A DNA stretch of 64,000 bases from positions 62,001 through 126,000 of the forward strand of contig NZ_WHNY01000066.1 in NCBI RefSeq assembly GCF_013141695.1, written 5' to 3'. A model generated the notes under the pieces. The model was given only the letters and a program-made list of their open reading frames with translations. It did no database searches and had not been told where the DNA came from. The translations under genes and the position numbers were made by a program. This document shows positions 1 through 9,184 of the stretch, piece after piece; the first letter of the stretch is position 1; every line of letters begins with the position of its first letter. This stretch comes from Paenibacillus plantarum. Lineage in GTDB: Bacteria > Bacillota > Bacilli > Paenibacillales > NBRC-103111.

Positions 1-212
1 GGAACGTAAAGTAGCAGTAACGAGTGCTTGATTAGCTTAAATGAGCCTGTGAAAGAGGTGCCCCCAGACCGGGAGGTGCCTTTTCTTTGTGGAAATGAAA
101 GGCTTCCCTTGTGTTCAGGGAGGATTTTTGGCACAATACTAACTAGATGGTACGCTTCGGCTGCTTAGAAGAACTGGACTGCATGTGATAGTCTTGAAAA
201 GAGGATAACGGA

Positions 213-1295
213 ATGAAACTTTCATCCATATATGGATTAACTTTTGATCAACTGGTCGCTTGGCTGGCCGAAAAAGGCTACAAAAAATCGCGCGCCCTGC
301 AAGTATGGGACTGGCTGTATCGCAAGCGGGTCGCTTCGTTCGCAGAAATGACGGATGTGAAAGCGGATTGCTTGGCCACATTAAGCGAGCATTTTGCTAT
401 TCATACCTTGAATGAGCACACGCGGCAGGAATCGGCGGACGGCACGATGAAATTCCTGTTCAAGCTATCGGACGGCAATTTGATCGAAACGGTCCTGATG
501 CGTCATAAATTCGGCTTATCCGTCTGTGTGACGACGCAAGTGGGTTGTAATATTGGCTGCAGCTTCTGTGCCAGTGGCTTATTGGCCAAGAGCCGTGATT
601 TGTCCGCCGCGGAAATCGTGGAACAAATTATGAAAGTCCAATTTCATTTGGACGCTATGGGCAAAGCGGAGCGCGTCAGCCATATTGTTGTGATGGGAAT
701 TGGCGAACCCTTCGACAACTTCGTGAATATGGTCGATTTTATCCGCGTCGTGAAGGATCAGAAAGGTCTGGATATTGCAGCAAGACACATCACAGTATCC
801 ACCAGCGGTCTGGCACCCAAAATTAGAGAGTTCGCGGACTCGGATTTGAAAGTGAATCTCGCGATTTCCTTGCATGCGCCAACAAACGAGCTTCGTACAC
901 GCATCATGAAAATCAACAAAGCGATTCCGATCGAGACGTTGATGGAAGCGATTGAGTACTATTTAGAGAAAACGAATCGTCGTATTACGCTTGAGTATAT
1001 TCTGCTCAAAGACGTGAACGATGGCAGAGAGCATGCGCTTCAACTGGCTGAGCTGATTCAGCATATCCGCCAGCTGGCTAATGTGAACTTGATTCCGTAC
1101 AATCCGGTGGATGAGCACAGCCAGTATCAGCGGAGTGAGCGCGAATCGGTGCGTGCCTTCTACGATACACTCAAGAAGCAAGGCATCTCATGCAGCGTGC
1201 GTCTGGAGCACGGGTCGGACATTGATGCCGCTTGTGGGCAACTGCGAAGCAAGCAAATCAAACAATCCACAGGGGATAACGTTGTGGCTGGATAA
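213..1295 (+). CDS. rlmN: RlmN, 23S rRNA/tRNA adenine-C2 methyltransferase (radical SAM)
   Basis: A cytoplasmic radical-SAM enzyme that methylates C2 of an adenosine in 23S rRNA and in some tRNAs. The protein has 360 residues, normal for the family. The 4Fe-4S motif CNIGCSFC lies near residue 113, followed by the family signature MGIGEPFDNF, and the C-terminal region carries SVRLEHGSDIDAACGQL, with the conserved DIDAACGQL block. The many residues shared with Bacillus RlmN (for example TIETVLMRH-like and QVGC) favour RlmN over the related resistance enzyme Cfr. An AGAGGAT ribosome site precedes the ATG. The gene stands alone, closed by a terminator at 1303-1335. Confidence 0.93.
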   Translation: MKLSSIYGLTFDQLVAWLAEKGYKKSRALQVWDWLYRKRVASFAEMTDVKADCLATLSEHFAIHTLNEHTRQESADGTMKFLFKLSDGNLIETVLMRHKFGLSVCVTTQVGCNIGCSFCASGLLAKSRDLSAAEIVEQIMKVQFHLDAMGKAERVSHIVVMGIGEPFDNFVNMVDFIRVVKDQKGLDIAARHITVSTSGLAPKIREFADSDLKVNLAISLHAPTNELRTRIMKINKAIPIETLMEAIEYYLEKTNRRITLEYILLKDVNDGREHALQLAELIQHIRQLANVNLIPYNPVDEHSQYQRSERESVRAFYDTLKKQGISCSVRLEHGSDIDAACGQLRSKQIKQSTGDNVVAG

Positions 1296-1302
1296 TAGAT
1301 AG

Positions 1303-1335
1303 GCCTGTGGGTGATCTTCATTCACAGGCTTTTTC
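1303..1335 (+). terminator. Intrinsic terminator of rlmN
   Basis: GCCTGTG and CACAGGC form a 7-bp stem around a 13-nt loop, followed by TTTTT. Confidence 0.8.
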
Positions 1336-1482
1336 CTTGTCTGTTTTCCAAATAGAGGAATTAAATGACTGAAGTAGAATGAGTAAAGTGAAGATAATTA
1401 AGCTTCATTAACTTTTGTGAATGCGCTTACGAATAAATGTAAGCTTGGCCATACAATTTTAAAAGAGTTCTGGGGGAGCGTA

Positions 1483-2514
1483 ATGAAACTTATTCAAGTA
1501 GAGGAATTAACCAAGAACTTTCGCCAAGCTGTCAAAAGTCCAGGTTTAGCCGGTGCTGTTAAGCATCTATTCACCCAGTCCTATCGTGAGAAACTGGCTG
1601 TTGACCGTATCAGTTTCTCGATCGAGGAAGGGGAGGCCGTGGCCTATGTTGGGCCGAATGGGGCAGGGAAGTCGACCACGATTAAAATGCTGACAGGCAT
1701 ACTTACACCCACAACGGGAAGCATTGTTGTCGATGGCCTAGTCCCCTATCAGCAGCGCACGCGCAACGCCAAAACGATAGGCGCTGTATTCGGTCAACGC
1801 TCCCAGCTTTGGTACGACATCCCAATCATTGAATCGTTCTCCTTAATCAAAGATATTTATGAAGTTCCGTCCGACGTGTACAAACGAAATATGGATCGGT
1901 TTACAGAAATGCTTGGTTTAGCTGAATTTCTGAATCTTCCCACACGCAAACTATCGTTGGGACAACGTATGCGGGCTGATTTAGCGGCAGCCCTGCTGCA
2001 TAATCCGAAAATTATATATCTCGATGAGCCTACGATTGGATTGGATATTTCGGTGAAAGTGAAAATCCGTCAATTCATCAAAGAGTTAAACAAGGAGCAA
2101 GGGACAACCATCGTTTTAACGACGCATGATCTTGAAGATATCGAGGATATTTGTCGCAGGTTGATTATTATTGATCATGGAAGGATTCTCTACGACGGGT
2201 CACTTCAGGCGGTGAAAGATTCCTTTGCGCGCGAGCGGACGTTTCACGTGCAATTGAAAGAGGAGGCCCCTCAGCTTGCCCATATCATTCGGCAGCACCC
2301 GGAAATGATTCTCGAGGAGCAGCAAGGCCGACAATTGTCCATTCGTTTCGACCGGCTGCGCTTTACAGCGGGCGAGATTCTCGCACTCGTCATGCAGTAT
2401 GGCGAGATTATTGATTTTCGCATCGATGAACCGAGAATTGAACAGGTGATTCGCAAGCTATATGACGGGGAACTGGAGTTGAATCAACAACTCATGGGGG
2501 CCTACAACCGATGA
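1483..2514 (+). CDS. ABC-2 type exporter, ATP-binding subunit
   Basis: The cytoplasmic ATPase of an ABC exporter. From the chosen start it has 343 residues. It shows Walker A GPNGAGKST, signature LSLGQRMRADLAAALL, Walker B IIYLDEPTIGLD and the switch histidine in TTHDLED, followed by a roughly 100-residue C-terminal accessory region. An upstream ATG at 1417 is in frame, but GGGGGAG sits five bases before the ATG at 1483, so that start is preferred. It overlaps the next gene by 4 bp (ATGA) and forms an operon with two permeases of the ABC2_membrane_6 (DUF990) kind. The exported substrate cannot be told from sequence. Confidence 0.88.
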   Translation: MKLIQVEELTKNFRQAVKSPGLAGAVKHLFTQSYREKLAVDRISFSIEEGEAVAYVGPNGAGKSTTIKMLTGILTPTTGSIVVDGLVPYQQRTRNAKTIGAVFGQRSQLWYDIPIIESFSLIKDIYEVPSDVYKRNMDRFTEMLGLAEFLNLPTRKLSLGQRMRADLAAALLHNPKIIYLDEPTIGLDISVKVKIRQFIKELNKEQGTTIVLTTHDLEDIEDICRRLIIIDHGRILYDGSLQAVKDSFARERTFHVQLKEEAPQLAHIIRQHPEMILEEQQGRQLSIRFDRLRFTAGEILALVMQYGEIIDFRIDEPRIEQVIRKLYDGELELNQQLMGAYNR

Positions 2515-3302
2515 GAAAATACATTACACTCGCCAAGTTAGCTATGCAAGCTGCTATCGCGTATCGCATGTCTTTTTTGATCAATATGTTAGGCGGGATG
2601 TTTTTCATCATTGCCATGTTTTATTTATGGGAAGCGATTTATCAAGGAAAACCAGTAATAGTTAATTTTACTTGGGAACAAATGAAAACGTATTTATTTG
2701 TCGCGTATTTATCGAATTCGCTGCTTTCTTTTTATTCAGAGGGGAAAATCGGCGGCCGTATTCGTAGCGGTGAGGTGGCGATTGACTTACTTAAACCGCT
2801 GGATTTTCAGAAAGCACGTTTTGCGGAGACGATCGGAACGAGTGTGATTGAAGGAGGCTTGACTGTTGTCTTGATGGTCGGACTGGCCATCGTATTTGAA
2901 GGTATTCAGCTGCCGACACATGCGCTGACATGGGTGTATTTTATCATCAGTATGTTGGGTGCGGTTGTGATCAAATTCGGTGTCGTTTATTTGTTTGCGC
3001 TATGCTGCTTCTATACGGATAGTGTATACGGCATATCGCTAGCGCGAGCTGCGGTGACGAATTTGTTTTCAGGCGCGTTAGTGCCGTTTGCGTTTTTGCC
3101 AGGTTGGCTCAATACCTTATGTGAGGTGCTCCCATTCAAGGGGATTGTGTATATCCCTTCCATGATTTATTTAGAGCAATGGAATGGCAGTGTGCTGTGG
3201 CAAGCCATCGGCGAGCAGTTTCTATGGGCTGCCGGTTTATGGATACTTGGAAGCCTATTGTACAGCAGAGCCGTTCGTCAAGTAACGATCTATGGAGGGT
3301 AA
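2511..3302 (+). CDS. ABC-2 family permease (DUF990-like), first subunit
   Basis: An integral membrane protein of 263 residues with about six hydrophobic segments, the first near residues 20-42. It resembles the ABC2_membrane_6 (DUF990) permeases that occur in pairs beside one ATPase. The motif SEGKIGGRIRSGEVAIDLLKP is typical of this family: an amphipathic stretch leading to 'LLKP', matched by 'LLRP' in the next gene. It starts inside the stop region of the ATPase gene, so translation is probably coupled. Together the three genes should build one exporter with two unlike membrane halves. Substrate unknown. Confidence 0.85.
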   Translation: MRKYITLAKLAMQAAIAYRMSFLINMLGGMFFIIAMFYLWEAIYQGKPVIVNFTWEQMKTYLFVAYLSNSLLSFYSEGKIGGRIRSGEVAIDLLKPLDFQKARFAETIGTSVIEGGLTVVLMVGLAIVFEGIQLPTHALTWVYFIISMLGAVVIKFGVVYLFALCCFYTDSVYGISLARAAVTNLFSGALVPFAFLPGWLNTLCEVLPFKGIVYIPSMIYLEQWNGSVLWQAIGEQFLWAAGLWILGSLLYSRAVRQVTIYGG

Positions 3303-3306
3303 TCGC

Positions 3307-4098
3307 ATGCGTCGGACTATGTATTTGTATGCGCGTCTGTTTAGCCAGCAGCTGAAGGCGATTCTGGAATATCAGGCGGATTTCTTAATTCTAGTTGTTG
3401 CCGCTATGCTCACACAGGTGCTCGGATTCGTGTTTATTTGGCTCGTGTATCAGCGCATTCCTGTCGTGCACGGATGGAGCTACTGGGAAGTGATATTTGT
3501 ATTTGCGATGGTGAACTTTTCGACAGGGATCTCACAGTTTTTCTTTGAGGGAACGTGGCGCATTAGCGGATTGATTAACACGGGTGGCTTTGATCTTATT
3601 CTTCTTCGCCCCATTTCGCCTACATTACAAATCTTGAGCGGTGCTGTTGGGATGAATGGGCTCGGGAACGCCCTATTAGGTGGTATCATGCTGTTCCAGG
3701 CGCTTTCACATGTTGCCATCGACTGGTCCATTCTTCGTGTAGCGATCTTCATTCTGCTCTTTCTATGTGCACTCGTGATTCGTGTGGCGATTAATTTGGC
3801 ATCGAATAGCCTATCCTTCTGGACGGGCGCGCCAGGCAATGCATTTCCCATGATGGTTAGTAGTTTATCGGAGTTCGTGAAGTTTCCTTTGACGATCTAC
3901 GCTACGGGTGTACAACTGTTTTTCTCGATCATTATTCCCTATGCATTTATTAATTTTTATCCGGCATCCTACTTGTTTAATAAACCAATGGGAGGGACGA
4001 TGGGGGTGCTGACACCAATCGTAACGGTGCTGTTTGCGGCAGCATCTATCTGGATATTTAGAAAAGGTCTGACACGTTATGAGGGCACGGGGAGTTAA
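3307..4098 (+). CDS. ABC-2 family permease (DUF990-like), second subunit
   Basis: The second membrane half of the exporter, 263 residues and about six hydrophobic segments. It has the family landmark DLILLRPISP near residue 95. The ATG at 3307 is chosen because GGAGGG lies seven bases before it, whereas the in-frame ATG at 3292 has no ribosome site and would overlap the upstream gene. It is the last gene of the operon, with a terminator following at 4117-4149. Confidence 0.85.
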   Translation: MRRTMYLYARLFSQQLKAILEYQADFLILVVAAMLTQVLGFVFIWLVYQRIPVVHGWSYWEVIFVFAMVNFSTGISQFFFEGTWRISGLINTGGFDLILLRPISPTLQILSGAVGMNGLGNALLGGIMLFQALSHVAIDWSILRVAIFILLFLCALVIRVAINLASNSLSFWTGAPGNAFPMMVSSLSEFVKFPLTIYATGVQLFFSIIIPYAFINFYPASYLFNKPMGGTMGVLTPIVTVLFAAASIWIFRKGLTRYEGTGS

Positions 4099-4116
4099 CG
4101 TGTACATAACTGGTAC

Positions 4117-4149
4117 AAGCACTTCCGGTGATATCGGGGGTGCTTTTGT
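4117..4149 (+). terminator. Terminator of the ABC-2 exporter operon
   Basis: AAGCACTTCC pairs with GGGGGTGCTT using G-T wobbles, followed by a T-rich run. Confidence 0.7.
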
Positions 4150-4284
4150 TTATATCGGTTTATGTAAAAAGTATCGATCTGATGCTGATGTGGACAATCG
4201 TGGCATACAATGAATACAAACGATCAATGCTATCATCCTGCTCTGTTATAACTACTCGAAAATGAATCGAAGGGAGTGGTGAAC

Positions 4285-4944
4285 TTGAACAAATGGTTGC
4301 TTGCTCTAATCTGCAGCATTGCTTTATTCACAGCGACAGCTGTCTACGCTTCTGACCCGTTTCAGATTGGCAGGCAAGTTAAAGTGAATGGCAAAGTGCT
4401 CGACACACAGGTGGAAGTAACAAGTGATGGGACGACAATGACCTCGACTCGAGCGATTGCGGAGGCGCTTGGTGCAGAAGTGAACTGGAACGAAGCGTTG
4501 AACACGGTTGAAATTCGCAGTACAGAGGATAATAGGATGTCATATGCCAAGTATGTGTCCTCTCTCCTTCACGGTACATATAGTTTGAACATGGAGATCA
4601 TGGGAGAGAATCTAGGCGTGCATGCCGATACGACAGTCGTGTTCTCGGATGGTTATGTGGATGTGCCTGACAACACGGATTTTCAGAAGCTTTTCCTCCT
4701 CCTCCTCGCTGATCAAATGGGGGATCTACCACTATCGAATAAGCGTATCGAATTCTGGTCCAATAAAGAGCTTGCTCAGGCGTATGTCTCTGGGGACTAT
4801 CGCGTGGATGGGCTGGAAGGATGGTCGGGGTTGAATGCCCGGTTTGGCTTGCTAACGAACGAGGGAGGAAGTCAATCGCTTTCGCATATTCTGAGTGTTC
4901 ATGAGCGTGACAACGTCTCGATTGGCAAATATAAGCCCCAATAA
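4285..4944 (+). CDS. Secreted stalk-domain (copper amine oxidase N-terminal-like) protein
   Basis: A probable exported protein of about 219 residues. It starts with a signal peptide (MNKWLLALICSIALF, then a likely cleavage after VYA). Residues 30-75 form a stalk domain like that at the N terminus of copper amine oxidases (VNGKVLDTQVEV...STRAIAEALGAEVNWNEALNTVEI). The remaining 140 residues match no family I recognise. The TTG at 4285 is preferred because AGGGAG lies eight bases upstream; the GTG codons at 4276 and 4279 overlap that site. The stalk domain is common in Paenibacillus cell-wall-associated proteins. Function unknown. Confidence 0.7.
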   Translation: MNKWLLALICSIALFTATAVYASDPFQIGRQVKVNGKVLDTQVEVTSDGTTMTSTRAIAEALGAEVNWNEALNTVEIRSTEDNRMSYAKYVSSLLHGTYSLNMEIMGENLGVHADTTVVFSDGYVDVPDNTDFQKLFLLLLADQMGDLPLSNKRIEFWSNKELAQAYVSGDYRVDGLEGWSGLNARFGLLTNEGGSQSLSHILSVHERDNVSIGKYKPQ

Positions 4945-4995
4945 CACCAAAAGCCGTCCTTGCAGTCAACCTGCGTGACGGCTTTCTCATTGGTG
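4945..4995. terminator. Bidirectional terminator between convergent genes
   Basis: AAGCCGTC and GACGGCTT form a perfect stem, extended by CACCAA/TTGGTG outside it. It sits exactly between two converging genes. Confidence 0.85.
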
Positions 4996-4996
4996 T

Positions 4997-5509
4997 TTAG
5001 TTGCGACTACGTACGATCATCATTAGGCCGCCAGCGACGATGAGCCCAATAGCGATGATGGAATTGTTATGGAATAGCGTCCCGAAGATGGAACCGATAG
5101 AGAAGATCGCGAAGAACAGCAGCGACATCACCGATAGGATGTTAATCGGAATAAGTAAATATTTATTGCGGCCGCCGAACCAATACAGTTCGAACAAGCC
5201 GACAGCCACAGCGAGCATGAAACCTGGCCACATGAGGTGCCAAATATCAAAAAGTGTGGAGATTTGGCACACGATACCTGCCGTTAGTAGAATACCACCT
5301 GGAACAAGCACGCCTACGCCTCGTCGCTGCGTGATGAAGAAGTACAACCAATGGAAGAAGACCCCGACGGGAATAACGAAGAGTGTCGGCCAGAAATATT
5401 CAAAAATAGTGCCTGAGCTGAACGATACATCCCCTTTTAGAAACAAAAAAACACCTAGCAGAATCAGGATCGGCCCGAGAAAGGCACTGCGATTCATATT
5501 CATATTCAA
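4997..5509 (-). CDS. Small polytopic membrane protein with LiaI/LiaF-like transmembrane region
   Basis: About 170 residues with five or six hydrophobic segments (for example FLGPILILLGVFLFL and WPTLFVIPVGVFF). The pattern resembles the transmembrane region shared by LiaI/LiaF-type proteins (DUF5668-like), which sense or report envelope stress. The cytoplasmic C-terminal domain of full LiaF is absent. The reading frame stays open far upstream, but AGGAG lies eight bases before the TTG at 5509, so that start is preferred over the distal ATG. No kinase or regulator gene adjoins it, so a link with envelope stress is only an inference. Confidence 0.65.
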   Translation of the reverse strand: MNMNMNRSAFLGPILILLGVFLFLKGDVSFSSGTIFEYFWPTLFVIPVGVFFHWLYFFITQRRGVGVLVPGGILLTAGIVCQISTLFDIWHLMWPGFMLAVAVGLFELYWFGGRNKYLLIPINILSVMSLLFFAIFSIGSIFGTLFHNNSIIAIGLIVAGGLMMIVRSRN

Positions 5510-5612
5510 TTTGTTCACTCCTATTGTTGGATTCATTACTCTAAGAATACCATGACAGGGTACAAGTGTCTTCAGACTATAGGGAAGGACGAAGATCGGT
5601 CTGAGGACTGAT

Positions 5613-5799
5613 TTAACTGGAAAACGTACATCTAAATTGTCCCAATTCGTCATTGAAAAAGGATTAACTGGATTTCCTACAGCTAATTTCGCACATTCCG
5701 TCCCAAAGCGCCTCAAACCCGAAATTTAACTACCTAATATCCATCTAATTGAACAAATTGGCCTATTCTCGCTTGAATAGATGTAGTTTTTCCAGTTAA
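5613..5799. repeat. Class A four-unit palindromic element, copy 1
   Basis: Four 23-bp units start at 5613, 5664, 5726 and 5777, giving spacings of 51, 62 and 51 bp. Each has 7-bp arms around 9 bp: TTAACTG/CATCTAA, TTAACTG/CAGCTAA, TTAACTA/CATCTAA and ATAGATG/CAGTTAA. The fourth unit is nearly the reverse complement of the first (20 of 23 positions). The element lies between the LiaF-like gene and thrC. Confidence 0.85.
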
Positions 5800-6056
5800 T
5801 CCAAATCCAATCTACTCAAGTGCTTGGAAGGGAAGTTGGCTGCGTGCTTAATGGGAAAGGGGGCTATTTTGGATTTTGGAGGAGTAAATGGAGATGAAGT
5901 AGTCGGAGGGGGCTGTAAAATGCGTGGTTGGGGAGACAGGTGCTTGAGGAGCAGTGACGCAGGAGCGGTAATGCAGGAGAAGTAATGCGGGAGCAGTATT
6001 GCAGGTGAGTAACTGAAGAGGCAGGAGTGTAAGTAGCTTAGGATCCCCCACACGTC
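5800..6056. other. Unassigned purine-rich spacer with a 14-bp tandem repeat
   Basis: There is no credible gene here. The stretch is rich in G and A on the plus strand. Long open frames on the minus strand here are low-complexity products of the repeat at 5945-6014. Confidence 0.6.
5945..6014 (+). repeat. Five-copy 14-bp minisatellite
   Basis: Five consecutive, imperfect 14-bp copies with the consensus GCAGGAGCAGTAAT begin at 5945, 5959, 5973, 5987 and 6001. Confidence 0.8.
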
Positions 6057-6093
6057 AAAAAGCCTTCCCCCCACAACGTGGAAGGAAGGCTTT
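6057..6093 (-). terminator. Terminator of thrC
   Basis: AAAGCCTTCC and GGAAGGCTTT form a perfect 10-bp stem. On the minus strand it is followed by a run of T. Confidence 0.85.
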
Positions 6094-6126
6094 AACAGAA
6101 GGGGCAGGAGCCCCTATAAACCCTAA

Positions 6127-7515
6127 CTAGAAAAACTTCACGAGCTCATCCTTGATCTCGTCGTTCGAACCGCCAACCACCTTCTGGAACTGTGGTTTGT
6201 CGAACAGCGCTTGGATTTGCTCCGGATACGTCTGCGCAATACCGCGCAAGCGGATCGACTCATCGAACTTCGCCGGATGCGCAGTGGACAAGGATACCGT
6301 TACCTCGCCAGCGACGGCGAGCTTATCGGCTGCAGCCACACCGCACGCGGTATGCGGATCGAGCAGGTACTCGTACTTCGCGTGGTAGTCGCTGATCGTG
6401 TCGAGACACTCGTCGTTCTTCACGCCGTACGCAGCGAAATCAGCCTGTACGGTCTTCAACTTGTCGGCAGGGATAACAACGCGGCCTTCGGCCTTGAACT
6501 GCTCCATGATCGCGTTAACAGCCGCAGCGTCTTCGCCGTACAGATAGAACAAGTAGCGCTCGAAGTTGCTAGCAACTTGAATGTCCATGGACGGGCTATA
6601 CGTACCACGGAACTCGCCTGGTTGATACACGCCTTCTTGTACGAACTTCTCAAGAATATTGTTCTCATTCGTAGCCAGAATGAGCTTGTTGATTGGAAGT
6701 CCCATCTTCTGAGCCAAGTAGCCAGCAAAAATATCGCCAAAGTTCCCCGTCGGCACGCTGAAATTCACCTTCGCAGCCTGCCCCTCTTGTGGCAGTTGGA
6801 AGTAGGCGTAGAAATAATACACCGTTTGCGCCAAAATGCGGGCAATGTTGATCGAGTTAATCGCGCGCAAATGGTAGCGGTGCTTGAACTCAACGTCTGC
6901 GAAAAGCTCCTTGATAATGCGTTGGCAATCATCGAAAGTACCTTCAACCGAAAGATTCAACACATTCGCGTCATTGACGGTTGTCATTTGAAGTTCTTGT
7001 ACCTTGCTTACCTTCTGGTGCGGATGCAGGATACAGATACGGATGCCCTCTTTACCGCGAACGCCCTCGATTGCGGAAGCTCCTGTATCACCGGAGGTAG
7101 CTCCGAGGATGTGGATGATCGAATTCGTTTTGCGTGAAACGTATGAATATAGATTGCCAAGGAATTGCAGGGCAATATCCTTGAACGCAAATGTAGGCCC
7201 GTGGAACAATTCAAGTACATACGTGTCATCGCTCAGACGTTTAACTGGTGTTACGGCTTCGTCACGGAACGTTGCATAGCTTTCATCAACGAGCTGCTTC
7301 AGCTCATCGCGTGGAATTTCGTTGTTCACATAGAGCGAGAAGATTTCTAGGGCTAGCTCTGAATAGGAGAGCTTCGACCAGCTTTGAAGTGTGTCAGCGG
7401 ATAGCTGAGGGATGTGTTTCGGTACGAGTAGACCGCCGTCATTGGCCAATCCCATCAGGATCGCATCGATGAAGCCGATAGGTTCTACTTTGCCGCGAGT
7501 GCTAATGTATTCCAT
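6127..7515 (-). CDS. thrC: Threonine synthase
   Basis: Converts O-phospho-L-homoserine to L-threonine, the last step of threonine synthesis, with pyridoxal phosphate as cofactor. The protein has 462 residues, the length of the long (yeast/E. coli-like) form. The cofactor lysine lies in HGPTFAFKDIALQF near residue 110, followed by the phosphate-binding GATSGDTG and the later VPTGNFGD. The N terminus (YISTRG, then a GLANDGGLLVP block) is typical of the family. AAGGGGA precedes the ATG. It is a single gene with its own terminator; other threonine genes are not in the window. Confidence 0.93.
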   Translation of the reverse strand: MEYISTRGKVEPIGFIDAILMGLANDGGLLVPKHIPQLSADTLQSWSKLSYSELALEIFSLYVNNEIPRDELKQLVDESYATFRDEAVTPVKRLSDDTYVLELFHGPTFAFKDIALQFLGNLYSYVSRKTNSIIHILGATSGDTGASAIEGVRGKEGIRICILHPHQKVSKVQELQMTTVNDANVLNLSVEGTFDDCQRIIKELFADVEFKHRYHLRAINSINIARILAQTVYYFYAYFQLPQEGQAAKVNFSVPTGNFGDIFAGYLAQKMGLPINKLILATNENNILEKFVQEGVYQPGEFRGTYSPSMDIQVASNFERYLFYLYGEDAAAVNAIMEQFKAEGRVVIPADKLKTVQADFAAYGVKNDECLDTISDYHAKYEYLLDPHTACGVAAADKLAVAGEVTVSLSTAHPAKFDESIRLRGIAQTYPEQIQALFDKPQFQKVVGGSNDEIKDELVKFF

Positions 7516-7612
7516 ATGAGTCCCCTTATACGATTGAATTTTCAGTTATTGTATCAAAAAACAGAACATTTGGACAGTGTACATCCGTCACAGGTACGAT
7601 TCTTTCAAAAAC

Positions 7613-7665
7613 AAAGAGAGGCTGTCTCAAAAGTCAATTTTGACTTTTTGAACTAGCCCCTCTTT
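7613..7665 (-). terminator. Long hairpin, probable bidirectional terminator
   Basis: AAAGAGAGGCT pairs with AGCCCCTCTTT with one mismatch, and the inner AAAAGTC/GACTTTT extends the stem. Runs of T flank both sides. It lies downstream of the stalk-domain gene at 7973-9001, whose transcript it most likely ends. The GAGGCTGTCTCAAAAGTC-like arm resembles hairpins common in Firmicutes. Confidence 0.65.
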
Positions 7666-7704
7666 TCGTTAATGACCGATGATTAGTAAACCTGCTTCCC
7701 GCAT

Positions 7705-7891
7705 GTAACTGGATTTTCTCCATCTATTTGAAGTGGAATTCTCGAATTTGAAAGATTAACTGTATTTCCTGTAGTTAAATTCCTTCGATTTACTCGATTT
7801 TTCAAATTTCATAAAAATTAAATGTAATTTTTCCATTTAATTCTCAAAATACGTCAGATTCGAGCAAATTAGCTGTAGTTTATACATCTAA
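7705..7891. repeat. Class A four-unit palindromic element, copy 2
   Basis: Units start at 7705, 7756, 7818 and 7869, again spaced 51, 62 and 51 bp. Arms around 9 bp are GTAACTG/CATCTAT, TTAACTG/TAGTTAA, TTAAATG/CATTTAA (perfect inverted arms) and TTAGCTG/CATCTAA. The unit at 7756 equals the reverse complement of the unit at 22638 at all 23 positions. It lies between thrC and the stalk-domain gene. Confidence 0.85.
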
Positions 7892-7972
7892 ACACGAATT
7901 GGCGGTCACCATGCGCCGAACACACTCACTGTCGTTCCCCTGCGATACCGAAAGTTATATCAAGCAAAGATG

Positions 7973-9001
7973 CTATTCTTGCGCTGCTTCTACAACGATT
8001 TTCCAAGCGTTGCTGATCGGCGGCAAGCTTTTGGTCATCATAGGGCCGTAGAATCCGATAACGTTCGCGCCTTTAACCAGCGCGGATTTGTCAATGGGAT
8101 CACCCTTACCGTCTACAATGGCTGTGTCAGCACTAATGGTAAGAACAACCTCACTCGGCGCATCATCGGTAAGCCCTTGGCCTTTAACAAGAAGGCTGCC
8201 ATCTTCGCGTACAGCTTCAATGACGCCAGCCGTACCTAAGGCACCCTTATGAGCTGCCGTATCAAGCACAGTAATGTTGGAAGTGGACGTTTGCGGCGGC
8301 AAACTAAGTGTCATCGCCATGGAATGCTCTGCAGTGATCGTTAAACCAACGTGAAGATCAGCAAGTGTCAGCTTTGTGCCGTCAAGCATTTGGTAGGTCG
8401 TTTCCGGGTTCACATTGAGAACGATACCGCCAGTACCCGTGTCTTGAATTTGAATCTGAGCGTTATCGCCTGTTGTGCGAATGGAGGTAATGACGCCGGT
8501 CGATTGCACTTTTTTCGCCTCGGCTTTCGTAGAGATGGCTACGTTATTGCCTTCTGTCACAGCAGTGGCGTGCAGAATTTTTGTAATGAACGAAGCAGGC
8601 ACATACAACTTGCTGTCCACCAATTCAGGTGCGGTGCCAAGTTCTGTCAACATTTTATTAATCGTATAGCGATCTTCGCCAGTTTTAACCGTTGTAAACA
8701 GGTTGCCCTTCGAGAGATCTACGGAATAGGTTTCGGGGTTCCACGTTAATGTAAAGCCAAGGCTTTCACTCACAGCACGTAAGGGAATCATAGGCTCTAC
8801 GGCGCCGGATTTCACATAGCCCTTCTCGGTTGCTTCTCCATTCACTTGAACAGAAACATCAAGCTGCGTCTTTACAGGCTTAATTTGCTTCGCGTGCATA
8901 TCGGGAATAACAGCATCCGTGGTAGCTGCATAAGCGGCTCCTGTGGTCAGCATGCTGGATAAGGAGAGAATGGCTAGTGTTTTTTTCATCATAGGTTTCA
9001 T
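7973..9001 (-). CDS. Secreted protein with copper amine oxidase N-terminal (stalk) domain
   Basis: An exported protein of 342 residues. A signal peptide covers about residues 1-25 (ending AAYA). Residues 45-155 form the stalk domain, seen in VQVNGEATEKGYVKSGAVEP, then MIPLRAVSESLGFTLTWNPE and LYVPASFI. The C-terminal half is predicted beta-rich, with two similar segments around residues 165-220 and 250-300 (VITSIRTTGDNAQIQIQ and VIEAVREDGSLLVKGQ). GGAAG lies about 11 bases before the ATG. The promoter region is shared with the divergent ABC exporter genes. The role is unknown; attachment to the cell wall is inferred from the family. Confidence 0.75.
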   Translation of the reverse strand: MKPMMKKTLAILSLSSMLTTGAAYAATTDAVIPDMHAKQIKPVKTQLDVSVQVNGEATEKGYVKSGAVEPMIPLRAVSESLGFTLTWNPETYSVDLSKGNLFTTVKTGEDRYTINKMLTELGTAPELVDSKLYVPASFITKILHATAVTEGNNVAISTKAEAKKVQSTGVITSIRTTGDNAQIQIQDTGTGGIVLNVNPETTYQMLDGTKLTLADLHVGLTITAEHSMAMTLSLPPQTSTSNITVLDTAAHKGALGTAGVIEAVREDGSLLVKGQGLTDDAPSEVVLTISADTAIVDGKGDPIDKSALVKGANVIGFYGPMMTKSLPPISNAWKIVVEAAQE

Positions 9002-9184
9002 CGTGTGTGTAACTTCCTTCCTGTATGTAAAATATGGGTAATGTTCTGCTCTCTCTGACGCGGGTGTAAGTGATAAGGTTGCAGAAGAGCTGAAAGTTTC
9101 ATTTTAGACGAGATACAGAGTGGACTTCATAGAGTGGAAACTATAGAATCAATGAGTGTGCCAAGAAATTGTAAAGAGGTGGTA

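Noticed and set aside
59..88. A terminator or riboswitch before rlmN around the two AGGTGCC copies
   Set aside because: The copies are direct, not inverted, and no stable stem was found.
5796..6074. Overlapping minus-strand open frames of 92 and 67 codons
   Set aside because: Their sequence is low-complexity and produced by the 14-bp tandem repeat; there is no ribosome site.
6211..7137. A 308-codon open frame on the plus strand opposite thrC
   Set aside because: It is wholly antisense to a clear threonine synthase gene, has no ribosome site and resembles no family; it comes from codon bias of thrC.
7613..7665. Insertion-sequence end or MITE
   Set aside because: The GAGGCTGTCTCAAAAGTC-like arm resembles IS ends, but there is no second end, target duplication or transposase; a terminator explains it better.
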